Positions 1-7,163 of a stretch of DNA of 8,954 bases are shown one piece after another. Both the position numbers and the translations under genes were made by a program. Source of the stretch: DASUGM01 sp036274055 (GTDB taxonomy: Bacteria > Acidobacteriota > Vicinamibacteria > Vicinamibacterales > SCN-69-37); assembly GCA_036274055.1 (NCBI GenBank), contig DASUGM010000331.1, positions 1-8,954 on the forward strand, written 5' to 3'. Within the stretch, counting starts at the first letter, position 1. Every line of letters starts with the position of its first letter. Below the pieces are notes generated by a model, which saw only the letters and a list, made by a program, of their open reading frames with translations, searched no databases and had not been told where the DNA came from.

Positions 1-1322
1 CTGCGCACATCGCAGATCAGAGTCGCTTCGCCGCCGGACACGGGCACGCGCTTCAGCTTGCCGAAGGAGACGAAGCCGAGCTGCGTGCCGTCGGGCGACC
101 AGAACGGGCTCAGTGCGCCATCGGTTCCCGGAAGCGGCCGCGACTCCAGCGCCGCGAACGAATGCAACCAGATCTGCCGCTTTCCTTCCGCGAGGCCGAC
201 GAACGCCAGCGTTCGTCCGTCAGGCGACAAGGCAAACGGCGACGCGCCGACTGAAAGGAAGAAGGCGCCGCCGGATGGCGGCGGCACCGTGAAGCGGATC
301 GCGGCGGAATCCACCGGCGCGTCGGGTCTCCTGGCCAGCAGCAAACCCAGCGCCGCGGCGCCGAGCAGCACAGCCGCTGACCAGGCGACGACCTCCCGCC
401 GCGCGAGTCGCGAGCGCGGCGGCACGATGGTCGTCACGCGGTCGCCGGAGCGATCGCCGAAGTGATCGCGCAGATTGGCCAGGTCGCGCGCCAGATCGTG
501 CGTGGAGGCGTAACGATCCTCCGGTGTTTTGGCCAGACAGCGCTCGACGATCCACTGCGTCGGCAAAGGCGACGCCGCCGGCAGATCGAGTGGCGGCGGA
601 TCGTCGCGAATGATGGCCGCCAGCGTCTCTGCCGCGGTCGCGCGCTCGAACGCGCGATGCCCGGTCAGCAGTTCGTACAACACGAGGCCGAATGAGAACT
701 GATCCGATCGAAAGTCGACGGTGCCGCCGCTCGCCTGCTCCGGCGACATGTAGCCGACCGTGCCCATGATCAGTCCGGGCCGCGTCCCGTGATCGATCAT
801 CGTCGATAGATCCGCGATCCGTGCGTCGTCGGCGGTCAGCTTGGCCAGGCCGAAGTCGAGAATCTTCGCGTGGTCGTCGGCCGACACCATCAGATTCTCG
901 GGTTTGAGATCGCGATGCACGATGCCGGCGGCGTGCGCCTTCGCGAGGGCGCTCGCCACCTGGGCCGCGATCTTCAGCGCGCGCTTCGACGGCACCGGTC
1001 CGCGGCTCAGAAGTTGGCGCAGGGTTTGTCCCTCGACCAGCTCCATGCTGATGTAAGGCTGGCCGTCGCTGTCGCCGAGTTCGTAGATCGCGACAATCGC
1101 CGGATGGTTGAGCGCCGAGGCGGCGCGCGCCTCCTGCTCGAACCGGCGCAGCCGATCGGCGTCCTGGCTGAGATTTGAAGGAAGAAATTTGAGCGCGACG
1201 TCCCGGTTCAGCGTCGACTCGCGAGCCCGATAGACCTCGCCCATGCCACCGGAGCCGAGCTGGGAGCGGATCTCGTAGCGGCCGATGCGAGTCCCGGGCG
1301 CAAGCGCCACGGGCGAAAGCAT
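1..1322 (-). CDS. Ser/Thr protein kinase with PD40/TolB-like propeller, C-terminus cut by window edge
   Basis: Membrane-anchored Hanks-type (PknB-like) kinase predicted to phosphorylate Ser/Thr on cytoplasmic partners. About 440 residues are present; the reading frame runs off at base 1. Seen: glycine loop GSGGMGEVYRA at ~24-34, catalytic Lys45 in VALKFLP, HRDLKPEN from His136 (catalytic Asp138), DFG at 156-158, and MSPEQ at ~192 closing an activation loop rich in Ser/Thr. A single hydrophobic span lies at ~311-331, after an Arg-rich juxtamembrane stretch. The exported part begins with PD40/WD40-like repeats (LSPDGRTLAFV at ~364, FWSPDGTQLGFV at ~406), so a beta-propeller sensor or scaffold is likely. 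The ATG at 1322 was chosen because it places the usual GTRIGRYEI kinase start ten residues in; its Shine-Dalgarno is poor. The gene lies 141 bp downstream of the lipoprotein gene on the same strand and could be co-transcribed. Ligand and substrates are unknown. Family assignment is secure. Confidence 0.95.
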   Translation of the reverse strand, partial: MLSPVALAPGTRIGRYEIRSQLGSGGMGEVYRARESTLNRDVALKFLPSNLSQDADRLRRFEQEARAASALNHPAIVAIYELGDSDGQPYISMELVEGQTLRQLLSRGPVPSKRALKIAAQVASALAKAHAAGIVHRDLKPENLMVSADDHAKILDFGLAKLTADDARIADLSTMIDHGTRPGLIMGTVGYMSPEQASGGTVDFRSDQFSFGLVLYELLTGHRAFERATAAETLAAIIRDDPPPLDLPAASPLPTQWIVERCLAKTPEDRYASTHDLARDLANLRDHFGDRSGDRVTTIVPPRSRLARREVVAWSAAVLLGAAALGLLLARRPDAPVDSAAIRFTVPPPSGGAFFLSVGASPFALSPDGRTLAFVGLAEGKRQIWLHSFAALESRPLPGTDGALSPFWSPDGTQLGFVSFGKLKRVPVSGGEATLICDVR

Positions 1323-1396
1323 CTCACGACTCGGACCCCGGCGCTTGCCGCCGTTACCGACATCGACGGTGACCCTGGTTGGCCTGCGCGCCGCGC

Positions 1397-1450
1397 CGCC
1401 GCCGTTGATCCGGCTGGAACCCTGCACAGCTGATCGATTCAACGGCGGCG
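1397..1450 (-). terminator. GC-rich hairpin after the lipoprotein gene, possible weak terminator or attenuator
   Basis: A perfect 12-bp inverted repeat pairs 1397-1408 (CGCCGCCGTTGA) with 1439-1450 (TCAACGGCGGCG) around a 30-nt loop. It lies 13 bases past the stop of the minus-strand lipoprotein gene and 74 bases before the kinase start. No U-run follows the stem, so it is not a canonical intrinsic terminator. It might reduce read-through into the kinase or stabilise a 3' end. High GC content makes chance pairing possible. Confidence 0.3.
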
Positions 1451-1463
1451 CGGCTGCACTTGA

Positions 1464-2009
1464 CTAGCGGATGTTGAACCGCCCTGCGGTGAGCGGCTGG
1501 ATTGGAAGGGCGGGACGATCCGTGCACCTGGTGCCCGGCGCCACATAGAACGCCGCGGGGCCGCTGAAGAGATAGTCCACGCCGTTCACCTTCTTGATCT
1601 GACCAATCGTCTCCTCGAGGCCGGGCGTGAGCAGCGACTTGTCGCTCGCCGATGTCATCGTCGCGCCGAACCAGACCGAATCCTCGGTGAACTCGAGGCA
1701 CGTGATCTTTCCGACCACGGTCACATGACCAGTGTCCAAGCCGAATCCGGATAGATCCAGGAGACGGACGGTCAGATCTCCAGAGGCGCTCCCGTCTGCT
1801 TCGCGCTTTGCGGCGATCGTGTCGCGATGGACGACGCCCGGCTGCTGCTGCACTTCACCGACGCCGCTGACCTGGCGGACGTTCGACTGCGGCGAGGTCC
1901 CTGTGGCGGCCCCGGCCGATGGCGCGGACGGTGAAACGCCCGCGGCAGTCGAGCAGGCGGCGATCGCGGCGACGGTGGCGACAAGCATGGCGGTTATGTA
2001 CTTCTTCAT
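1464..2009 (-). CDS. Small predicted lipoprotein of unknown function
   Basis: A 181-residue exported protein that I do not recognise as a named family. The first 19 residues form a lipoprotein signal: Lys2-Lys3, a hydrophobic core, then I-A-A-C with the lipidated Cys at 19. A Ser/Ala/Pro/Gly-rich linker (~20-50) follows. The rest alternates hydrophobic and polar residues and is probably beta-rich. Cys104 (GKITCLEF) and Cys162 (GTRCTD) could form a disulfide. The TVVGKITCLEF pattern, followed by a segment ending near a second Cys, resembles small secreted beta proteins common in acidobacterial genomes, but this is recollection and not a domain match. The ATG at 2009 is preferred over an in-frame start 39 codons upstream because the signal peptide begins here and AGGGAG sits 6 nt before it. 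The gene is divergent from the winged-helix regulator and upstream of the partial kinase on the same strand. Confidence 0.82.
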   Translation of the reverse strand: MKKYITAMLVATVAAIAACSTAAGVSPSAPSAGAATGTSPQSNVRQVSGVGEVQQQPGVVHRDTIAAKREADGSASGDLTVRLLDLSGFGLDTGHVTVVGKITCLEFTEDSVWFGATMTSASDKSLLTPGLEETIGQIKKVNGVDYLFSGPAAFYVAPGTRCTDRPALPIQPLTAGRFNIR

Positions 2010-2015
2010 GACGGA

Positions 2016-2021
2016 CTCCCT
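2016..2021 (-). promoter_or_regulatory. Shine-Dalgarno fixing the lipoprotein start
   Basis: On the minus strand AGGGAG is followed by 6 nt and then the ATG at 2009. The good match and spacing, together with the signal peptide that starts at this Met, decide between this start and the longer open frame that reaches 2126. Confidence 0.7.
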
Positions 2022-2051
2022 ACGGGCGGCTACAATTCGCTCGGTGCTCGG

Positions 2052-2082
2052 CCGCGCCCATGGCCGAACGCCGTGGCCGCGG
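2052..2082. repeat. Hairpin/inverted repeat in the lipoprotein-regulator divergent region
   Basis: Bases 2052-2064 can pair with 2070-2082 around the 5-nt loop CGAAC, with one C-C mismatch and one position that is a U-G wobble in plus-strand RNA (13 positions in all). It lies 73 bp before the regulator ATG and 43 bp before the lipoprotein ATG, so it could be an operator for an autoregulated divergent pair or a leader hairpin. GC-rich DNA yields such hairpins by chance. I could not identify convincing -35/-10 boxes for either gene in the 145-bp spacer. Confidence 0.3.
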
Positions 2083-2154
2083 AATCTACCGACCCGGCCG
2101 GGCGACCGTCCTTTGCGCGGCGTCAATTAGTTCTCGACAACTTCTGAGCGTGCG

Positions 2155-4053
2155 ATGGCTGACGACAAGTCACACGGCGAGCATCAGTTGTACGAATTCG
2201 GCCCGTTCCGCCTGGATGCGACCGACCGCCTGTTGTGGCGCGACTCAGAGCTCATTTCGCTGACGCCAAAGGCGCTCGACCTGCTCGTGCTGCTGGTGGA
2301 AAGCGGAGGGCGGGTGGTAACGAAGGAAGACCTGATGCGCCGGCTGTGGCCTGATGCCTTCGTCGAAGAAGCGAACCTGTCGCATCACGTCTACAAGATC
2401 CGGGAGGCGCTCGGCGAGCATCCCGACGGCGGGCAATACATCGATACGCTGGCACGACGCGGGTATCGGTTCGTGGCGCCGGTGCAATTGGCGGCGCCGC
2501 GCCTGGCCACCGCGGCCGCGGCGCCTCCGGCTCCAGTCGCCACCGTGAATTCGACGGACGAGTCTGCCGAATCCGCGAGTGGGCGGCGCTTCCTGGTACC
2601 CGTCACCGCGATCGTGCTGCTGCTGGTGGCCACGGTGGGCGTTGTGTGGATGAAGAACCGGCGGCCGGCGACGCCTGTGGCCGAGGACTCCCTGATCCGA
2701 TCACTGGCCGTGTTGCCGTTTCTGCCGCTCGAAGGTTCCGAGCGCGACGACGCGCTGTCGGTAGGCATGGCCGCGTCTGTAATCACGCGCCTCACCAAGG
2801 TCAATCAGTTGATCGTTCGACCGACGAGCGCGATCGTGAAGTACGGCACTGGGCGCGACCTCGCAGGCATCGGCCGCGAGCAGGCAGTGGACGCGATCGT
2901 TGACGGCCAGATTCAGCGCGATGGCGATCGCGTGCGCGTGACCGTGCAGCTCATCCGCACGCGCGATGGCCGGCCGATCTGGGCGGACAAGTTCGATGAA
3001 AAACTGCAGGACGTCTTCGCGATTCAGGATGCGATCGCCGAAAAAGTCGTGTCCAGGCTGCAAGTGACGCTGACGCGCGATGGATGGCGCCGGCTCGAAG
3101 TCCGCGACACCAATAACGTTGTCGCGTATCAGGCGTATCTCAACGGCTCGTACCATCTGACCACGTTCGCGCCCGGTGGCTTCCAGAAGAGCGTCGGTTA
3201 TTTCAACGACGCCATCCGTCTGGAACCTGGCTACGCGCGCGCGCACGCCGGATTGGCGTTCGCCTACGCCGAACTGGCCTTCGTCGAGCCGCACCGATCC
3301 GAGCTCGAGGCCCTGGCCAAGAAACACGCGGAGATTGCCCGCGGTCTCGACGAGACCATACCCGAGCTCCATGCCGCGCTCATCAACATCCGGCAGTACC
3401 ACGACTGGGACTGGGCCGCGACCGAAGCGGAATGCCAGCGACTGATTGAGCTGGCCCCGGGCGACGCGCGCTCATATCAGATGCACGGCTGGGCGCTCAG
3501 CTTGCTGGGCCGGTTCAACGAAGGACTGGCGGAACTGCTGCGCGCGCAGGCCATCGATCCACGCTCGGCGACGATCTCGGGCGCCGTGATGTCGAACCTC
3601 ATGTGGTCGCGGAACTTCAAGGCCTCACGGACCGAAGCCGAGCGGCTCCTGGCGGGTGAGCCCGGCTCGCCCTTCGGCCTCGTCAACCTCGCCACGCTCG
3701 ATCTTCTCGAGGGCCGCGTCGAGACGGCCGTGCCGACGCTCGAACGCGCGCCGGCGCCCCCCGTCATTCGAACCGGTCTGCTCGCCTACGCGTACGGCGT
3801 CGCCGGCCGGCGCGCCGACGCGGAACGTCAGATCGCCACGCTGAAATCCATGATCACCAGCACTTCCTCCCCCGCGTATCAAATAGCGATGGGATACGCG
3901 GGGCTCGGCGAGACGCGCCAGGCCATGGACTGGCTCGAGCGCGCCTACGGCGAGCGGTCGCTGTGGATGGCGTGGCTGCGCGTGGAGCCGTGGTTCGACA
4001 AGATGCGCGAAGACGGCCGCTTTGTCGCCCTGATGAAGAAGCTGAAGTTCTAA
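2155..4053 (+). CDS. Membrane-anchored winged-helix regulator with TolB-like and TPR domains (CadC/ToxR-like)
   Basis: A 632-residue one-component regulator. Residues ~12-108 form an OmpR/PhoB-type winged helix: FGPFRLDATDRLLWR, then LTPKALDLLVLLVES, a recognition region EEANLSHHVYKIREALG and the wing RRGYRFVAPV. An Ala/Pro-rich linker (~112-143) leads to one transmembrane segment at ~146-166. Beyond it is a TolB-like N-terminal domain (~181-303: SLAVLPFLPLEG, VDAIVDGQIQRDGDRV, IWADKFDEKLQDVFAIQDAIA), then TPR-like helical repeats to the C-terminus, starting with AYQAYLNGSYHL and FNDAIRLEPGYARAHAGLAFAY at ~349. By analogy with CadC/ToxR, the DNA-binding part is cytoplasmic and the TolB-like/TPR part periplasmic, where it may sense proteins or envelope state; this is inference. 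The start is the first ATG before the winged helix; the Shine-Dalgarno is weak. The gene is divergent from the lipoprotein gene, a plausible target, and convergent with kinase 2. Confidence 0.93.
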   Translation: MADDKSHGEHQLYEFGPFRLDATDRLLWRDSELISLTPKALDLLVLLVESGGRVVTKEDLMRRLWPDAFVEEANLSHHVYKIREALGEHPDGGQYIDTLARRGYRFVAPVQLAAPRLATAAAAPPAPVATVNSTDESAESASGRRFLVPVTAIVLLLVATVGVVWMKNRRPATPVAEDSLIRSLAVLPFLPLEGSERDDALSVGMAASVITRLTKVNQLIVRPTSAIVKYGTGRDLAGIGREQAVDAIVDGQIQRDGDRVRVTVQLIRTRDGRPIWADKFDEKLQDVFAIQDAIAEKVVSRLQVTLTRDGWRRLEVRDTNNVVAYQAYLNGSYHLTTFAPGGFQKSVGYFNDAIRLEPGYARAHAGLAFAYAELAFVEPHRSELEALAKKHAEIARGLDETIPELHAALINIRQYHDWDWAATEAECQRLIELAPGDARSYQMHGWALSLLGRFNEGLAELLRAQAIDPRSATISGAVMSNLMWSRNFKASRTEAERLLAGEPGSPFGLVNLATLDLLEGRVETAVPTLERAPAPPVIRTGLLAYAYGVAGRRADAERQIATLKSMITSTSSPAYQIAMGYAGLGETRQAMDWLERAYGERSLWMAWLRVEPWFDKMREDGRFVALMKKLKF

Positions 4054-4064
4054 TCCGGCCGTGC

Positions 4065-6767
4065 CTACTTCGCCAGCCGCGCGTCCCAGCGCGTGAGCAC
4101 GCGCAGCGTCTGGCCCAGGGCGAACGGAAACTCCGCGAAGACAAACTGCTGGCCGTCCGGCGCGACGGTGACTCCGGCGGTGGTCCGCGGCGCGGCGAAC
4201 AGAGTCGTGGTCGCGCCAATCGCGATCGTGTCTCCGGACGGCGTAATCGCAACCCCTTTCACGAGTCCATCCGGACTCATGACGATCACTTCGCGCCCGT
4301 CCGGCCGCAGCGTCGCAACCGCCGCACCGTCGGCGATCTTTTGCACCGCGCCCAGGGTCACTGACGAACCATCGGTCAACACCCGCGCGACCGAGACCGA
4401 CGATCGTGAGCCGGACTGTTGCGTGAGGAGCAGCGTCCGTCCATCGGCGGACAACCCGGAGGGGTAATCACTGCCGGGACTGTTCAGGAGCGGCAACAGT
4501 TTTCCGCTGTCGGATTGGCGGACCACGATGTCATCGCCGCTTCCGGCGTTGAACAGCGACAGAATCAGAAAGCGGCGATCCGGAGTCTCGAAGCCGCTAC
4601 CCGGAGACTCGTTGCCGACGAGCGCCTGCGGCCGGGCGCCTCGACCGATGGCGAGACGGAACACCGTCCGCATCCCGGCGTCGCGTCCGAGATAGGTCAT
4701 CGCCGATCCGTCCGACGTCCATGTCGGCGACTCGTCGTAGTCCGGCGCCGTGGTCAACTGTTCGGTCACGTTGGTCGCGAGATCGTAGAGAAAGACATCC
4801 GCGCCGCCGCGCTCGACACGGGTGAAGAGCAGCCGTTTTCCGTCGGGCGACAGCGCCGGCTGCATGAGTTTGGCCGGCGCGATGTCCAGGGTGCGAATGC
4901 GGCGGCCATCGCGGCCGTACAGCGCCAGCACGTTCTCGGACGCGCGCGAATTCGCCCACGCCAGCTGACCCGTGAGCGAGGCTGAGACATACGCCAGGCG
5001 CTGGCTCTCCTCGACGCGAACGCCAGTGGCAACGGTGCTGACGTCTCCGGACAGCGCGAACGATCTGACGTCGAATGGCTGCGCGAGCAAATCCTGATCG
5101 CGCACCCACATCAGGAACCAACCGCCGGTCACCGGATGGCGCGCAAGAATCGCACTCGACAGCGATGCGACGAGGCGCACGGACGGCGAGCCGTCCATGT
5201 GGCCGACGTAGATGCCGCCGTTTTCGACCTGCGTGCTCCTGACGAAGTAGATGAAATGCTTGCCGCCGGGCAGGAATACCGGCCAGTAGTGCGCGTTCTC
5301 CCCGCGCGCATTGTCAAATCTGGTGAGTGGAGTGACCGCGCCGCCGCGCTCGGAAACGCGGAAGAGCGGCGATCCGCCGACTGAAAAGATGATCGTCCCG
5401 TCCTCGCTCCACGCGCCGCCGCGGCCGCCGGACGCCGGGGCGACTTCCTCGGGCAATCCGCCCGCGATCGTGACCTTCCAGATCTTGCCGTTGGCAAAGT
5501 ACCCGATCGATCGCCCATCCGGCGACCAGAACGGATTCGACGCGCCGTCCGTCTCGGGCAGCGAACGCGCGTCGTCTGTGGCAAGCGACCGGATCCAGAT
5601 CGTCGGCGCCTTGTCCGTCGATGCGACAAAGGCGATCCGTGTCCCGTCCGGCGAGAGGATGACATTGCCGCTGTTCGATCCGACTTCGAACTGCGCGCCG
5701 GGCGGCGCCGCGATCGCCAGCTCGTAGCTGTCCACCGCGCCGGCGCCCGCGTCGCGACGGACGAGCGATGACGTCGCCAACAGCGCCGCCACCGCGATGG
5801 CGAGCAGCGCGGTCGTCGCGATCCACGCCCACGGCCGTGTGCGGGCGGCGATCGGGATCGGACCGGAGATCACCGGCGCGGGCATCATGCTGCTGGTCAA
5901 CGGCGGGGCCATGCCGGCGAGCGCCAGACGCGCCTCGCCGATATCGCGCAAGCGGCGCGTGACATCGCGTTCGAGACACCGTCCCAGCAGCGCTCGCACA
6001 TGCGCTGGAACCGCTGACGGAAGCGCCGACCAGTCGGGATCGGAGCGCAGCACCGACGCCAGAGTGTCGGAGACGGTGTCGCCGGCGAAAGTCCGGCGGC
6101 CGGTCAGCATCTCGAACAGCACGCAGCCGAACGCCCAGATGTCAGTCCGTTTGTCGAGCGGCTTGCCGCGCGCCTGCTCCGGGCTCATGTACGCCGCGGT
6201 GCCGAGAATCATGCCGGCTTCGGTCGCGCGCGCGGTCAGCGTCGGCGAATTGGCGAGTTGAAGTCCCGCGTCGTCAGACCCGGAGGCGCTCATCGCCTTC
6301 GCCAGTCCGAAGTCGAGAATCTTGACCCGGCCCTCGGGCGTGACCTTCACGTTCGCCGGTTTGAGATCGCGGTGGACAATGCCCTTCTCGTGCGCGGTCT
6401 CGAGTCCCGCGGCGATCTCGGCGGCGTAGCGCAGCGCGTCGTCGACGTCGAGCGCCCGGCCGTGCAACATCTCGGCGATCGTCCGGCCGTCGACGAACTC
6501 CATCACCAGCGCCGCCTGGCCGCCGGTTTCCTCGAGCTGGTAGATCTGCGCGATGTGCGCGTCATTGAGCGCGGCGAGGGCCTGCGCCTCGCGCCGGAAT
6601 CGGGCGAGACGTTCGGCGTCACGCGCGAACACGTCGGGCAGGACCTTGATCGCAACGTCGCGCGCGAGCTTCGCATCGCGCGCGCGGTACACCTGGCCCA
6701 TGCCGCCTTCGCCGATCAGGCCGGTGATTTCGAAGGGGCCAACACGGTCGCCGGCTGACAGAGACAT
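4065..6767 (-). CDS. Ser/Thr protein kinase with C-terminal PD40/TolB-like beta-propeller, complete
   Basis: A complete 900-residue receptor-like kinase with the same layout as the partial kinase at the left edge, so the two are paralogues. Kinase domain ~11-285: GEGGMGQVYRAR at 19-30, Lys41 in VAIKVLP, HRDLKPANV from His132 (catalytic Asp134), DFG at 152-154, activation loop with NSPTLTARATEAGMILGT at 173-190, and YMSPEQARG at 193. All catalytic residues are present. One membrane span lies at ~312-334. The rest (~347-900) is built of PD40 strands with recurring SPDG: ILSPDGTRIAFV at 370, FWSPDGRSIGYF at 413, LSPDGKRLLFT at 639, VAPDGQQFVF at 868. The propeller is probably extracytoplasmic and senses or scaffolds. 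The frame is open for a further 186 codons upstream (to 7325), but the ATG at 6767 is chosen because it sits ten residues before VGPFEITGLIGEGG, and the upstream part translates palindromic intergenic DNA and antisense DUF3300. No clear Shine-Dalgarno precedes it. Its stop lies 11 bp from that of the converging regulator gene. Confidence 0.96.
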   Translation of the reverse strand: MSLSAGDRVGPFEITGLIGEGGMGQVYRARDAKLARDVAIKVLPDVFARDAERLARFRREAQALAALNDAHIAQIYQLEETGGQAALVMEFVDGRTIAEMLHGRALDVDDALRYAAEIAAGLETAHEKGIVHRDLKPANVKVTPEGRVKILDFGLAKAMSASGSDDAGLQLANSPTLTARATEAGMILGTAAYMSPEQARGKPLDKRTDIWAFGCVLFEMLTGRRTFAGDTVSDTLASVLRSDPDWSALPSAVPAHVRALLGRCLERDVTRRLRDIGEARLALAGMAPPLTSSMMPAPVISGPIPIAARTRPWAWIATTALLAIAVAALLATSSLVRRDAGAGAVDSYELAIAAPPGAQFEVGSNSGNVILSPDGTRIAFVASTDKAPTIWIRSLATDDARSLPETDGASNPFWSPDGRSIGYFANGKIWKVTIAGGLPEEVAPASGGRGGAWSEDGTIIFSVGGSPLFRVSERGGAVTPLTRFDNARGENAHYWPVFLPGGKHFIYFVRSTQVENGGIYVGHMDGSPSVRLVASLSSAILARHPVTGGWFLMWVRDQDLLAQPFDVRSFALSGDVSTVATGVRVEESQRLAYVSASLTGQLAWANSRASENVLALYGRDGRRIRTLDIAPAKLMQPALSPDGKRLLFTRVERGGADVFLYDLATNVTEQLTTAPDYDESPTWTSDGSAMTYLGRDAGMRTVFRLAIGRGARPQALVGNESPGSGFETPDRRFLILSLFNAGSGDDIVVRQSDSGKLLPLLNSPGSDYPSGLSADGRTLLLTQQSGSRSSVSVARVLTDGSSVTLGAVQKIADGAAVATLRPDGREVIVMSPDGLVKGVAITPSGDTIAIGATTTLFAAPRTTAGVTVAPDGQQFVFAEFPFALGQTLRVLTRWDARLAK

Positions 6768-6855
6768 GGGCGCGAGAGAGTCTAGCGCGTCCGCACCGGG
6801 GCGTGCACACTCGGCGGAGATGTCCAGCACGAACCGGTCGATCGCGCTCGGCATT

Positions 6856-6992
6856 GCGGAGGCCTTTGCGCTCCAACCAGACTCGAAGACGCGCTCGCCC
6901 GGAGCTTCACGTGGTATCGGACGCAACCGCCGCGGCAGCCGGACTACGAATTCGAGGACGGCCTGATTCGCGCCAACGCGTCGGCGAGATGA
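6856..6992 (+). pseudogene. Possible 3' remnant of a lost plus-strand gene, perhaps an extended SDR/epimerase
   Basis: In the frame that ends at TGA 6990-6992, bases 6882-6989 translate to LEDALARSFTWYRTQPPR followed by QPDYEFEDGLIRANASAR. Unlike the other frames here, this has a natural amino-acid mix. The pattern P-T-x-L-E-D-A-L-A-R-(S/T)-F-x-W-Y-R resembles the C-terminal helix of NAD-dependent epimerase/dehydratase (extended SDR) proteins, where a leucine-glutamate motif leads into a W-Y-R helix. No start codon or upstream domain is present: the frame degrades above ~6856 and the kinase start follows at 6767. If genuine, it is a gene tail left by a deletion or rearrangement. The identification is from memory of the family pattern, and chance coding-like sequence cannot be excluded. 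Confidence 0.3.
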
Positions 6993-7157
6993 GTGAAGTG
7001 CACTTGCCAAGAGCGGATTTACAGGGAGAAGACAGAGAAGATCAAGAGGAAGAGCACGAGATGGTTTTTCCAAAAACAACTCTTCCCGGTTTTTCTCTAG
7101 CTCTTCTCTGTCTTCTCCCTGTGGATTCGCTCTTGGCAAGCGCCCTTTACTCATCAC
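6986..7157. repeat. Long imperfect palindrome (~172 bp), REP/MITE-like
   Basis: Left arm 6986-7041 and the reverse complement of right arm 7102-7157 agree at 49 of 56 positions without gaps. The innermost 21 positions of the arms are identical (ACAGGGAGAAGACAGAGAAG plus one A), and so is the block CTTGCCAAGAGCG at 7003-7015. The 60-bp centre is more diverged but contains GTTTTTCCAAAAAC at 7064-7077, offset by about one base from the arm axis. Single-stranded DNA or RNA from either strand could form a long hairpin. The base composition (purine-rich arm, T-rich centre) differs from the surrounding GC-rich coding DNA. It encodes no transposase and lies between divergent genes, so it is not a simple shared terminator. 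It begins at the end of the possible gene remnant. A non-autonomous mobile palindrome or dispersed repeat is the likeliest class. Confidence 0.85.
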
Positions 7158-7162
7158 ATACT
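7133..7162 (+). promoter_or_regulatory. Candidate sigma-70-like promoter for the DUF3300 operon
   Basis: TTGGCA (7133-7138, five of six with TTGACA) is followed after 18 bp by CATACT (7157-7162, four of six with TATAAT). Transcription would begin around 7169-7170, leaving almost no leader before ATG 7171. The -35 box lies inside the outer right arm of the palindrome. The match is modest, and no other candidate stood out. Confidence 0.25.
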
Positions 7163-7163
7163 C

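Noticed and set aside
2010..2126. A 39-residue N-terminal extension of the lipoprotein
   Set aside because: It is Arg-rich, would bury the signal peptide, and the internal ATG at 2009 has a good Shine-Dalgarno and lipoprotein signal.
2701..3402. A 233-codon minus-strand frame opposite the regulator
   Set aside because: It mirrors codon bias of the real plus-strand gene and has no recognisable domain or ribosome site.
6986..7157. An insertion sequence or CRISPR array at the palindrome
   Set aside because: There is no transposase frame, no tandem repeat-spacer pattern, and only one pair of inverted arms.
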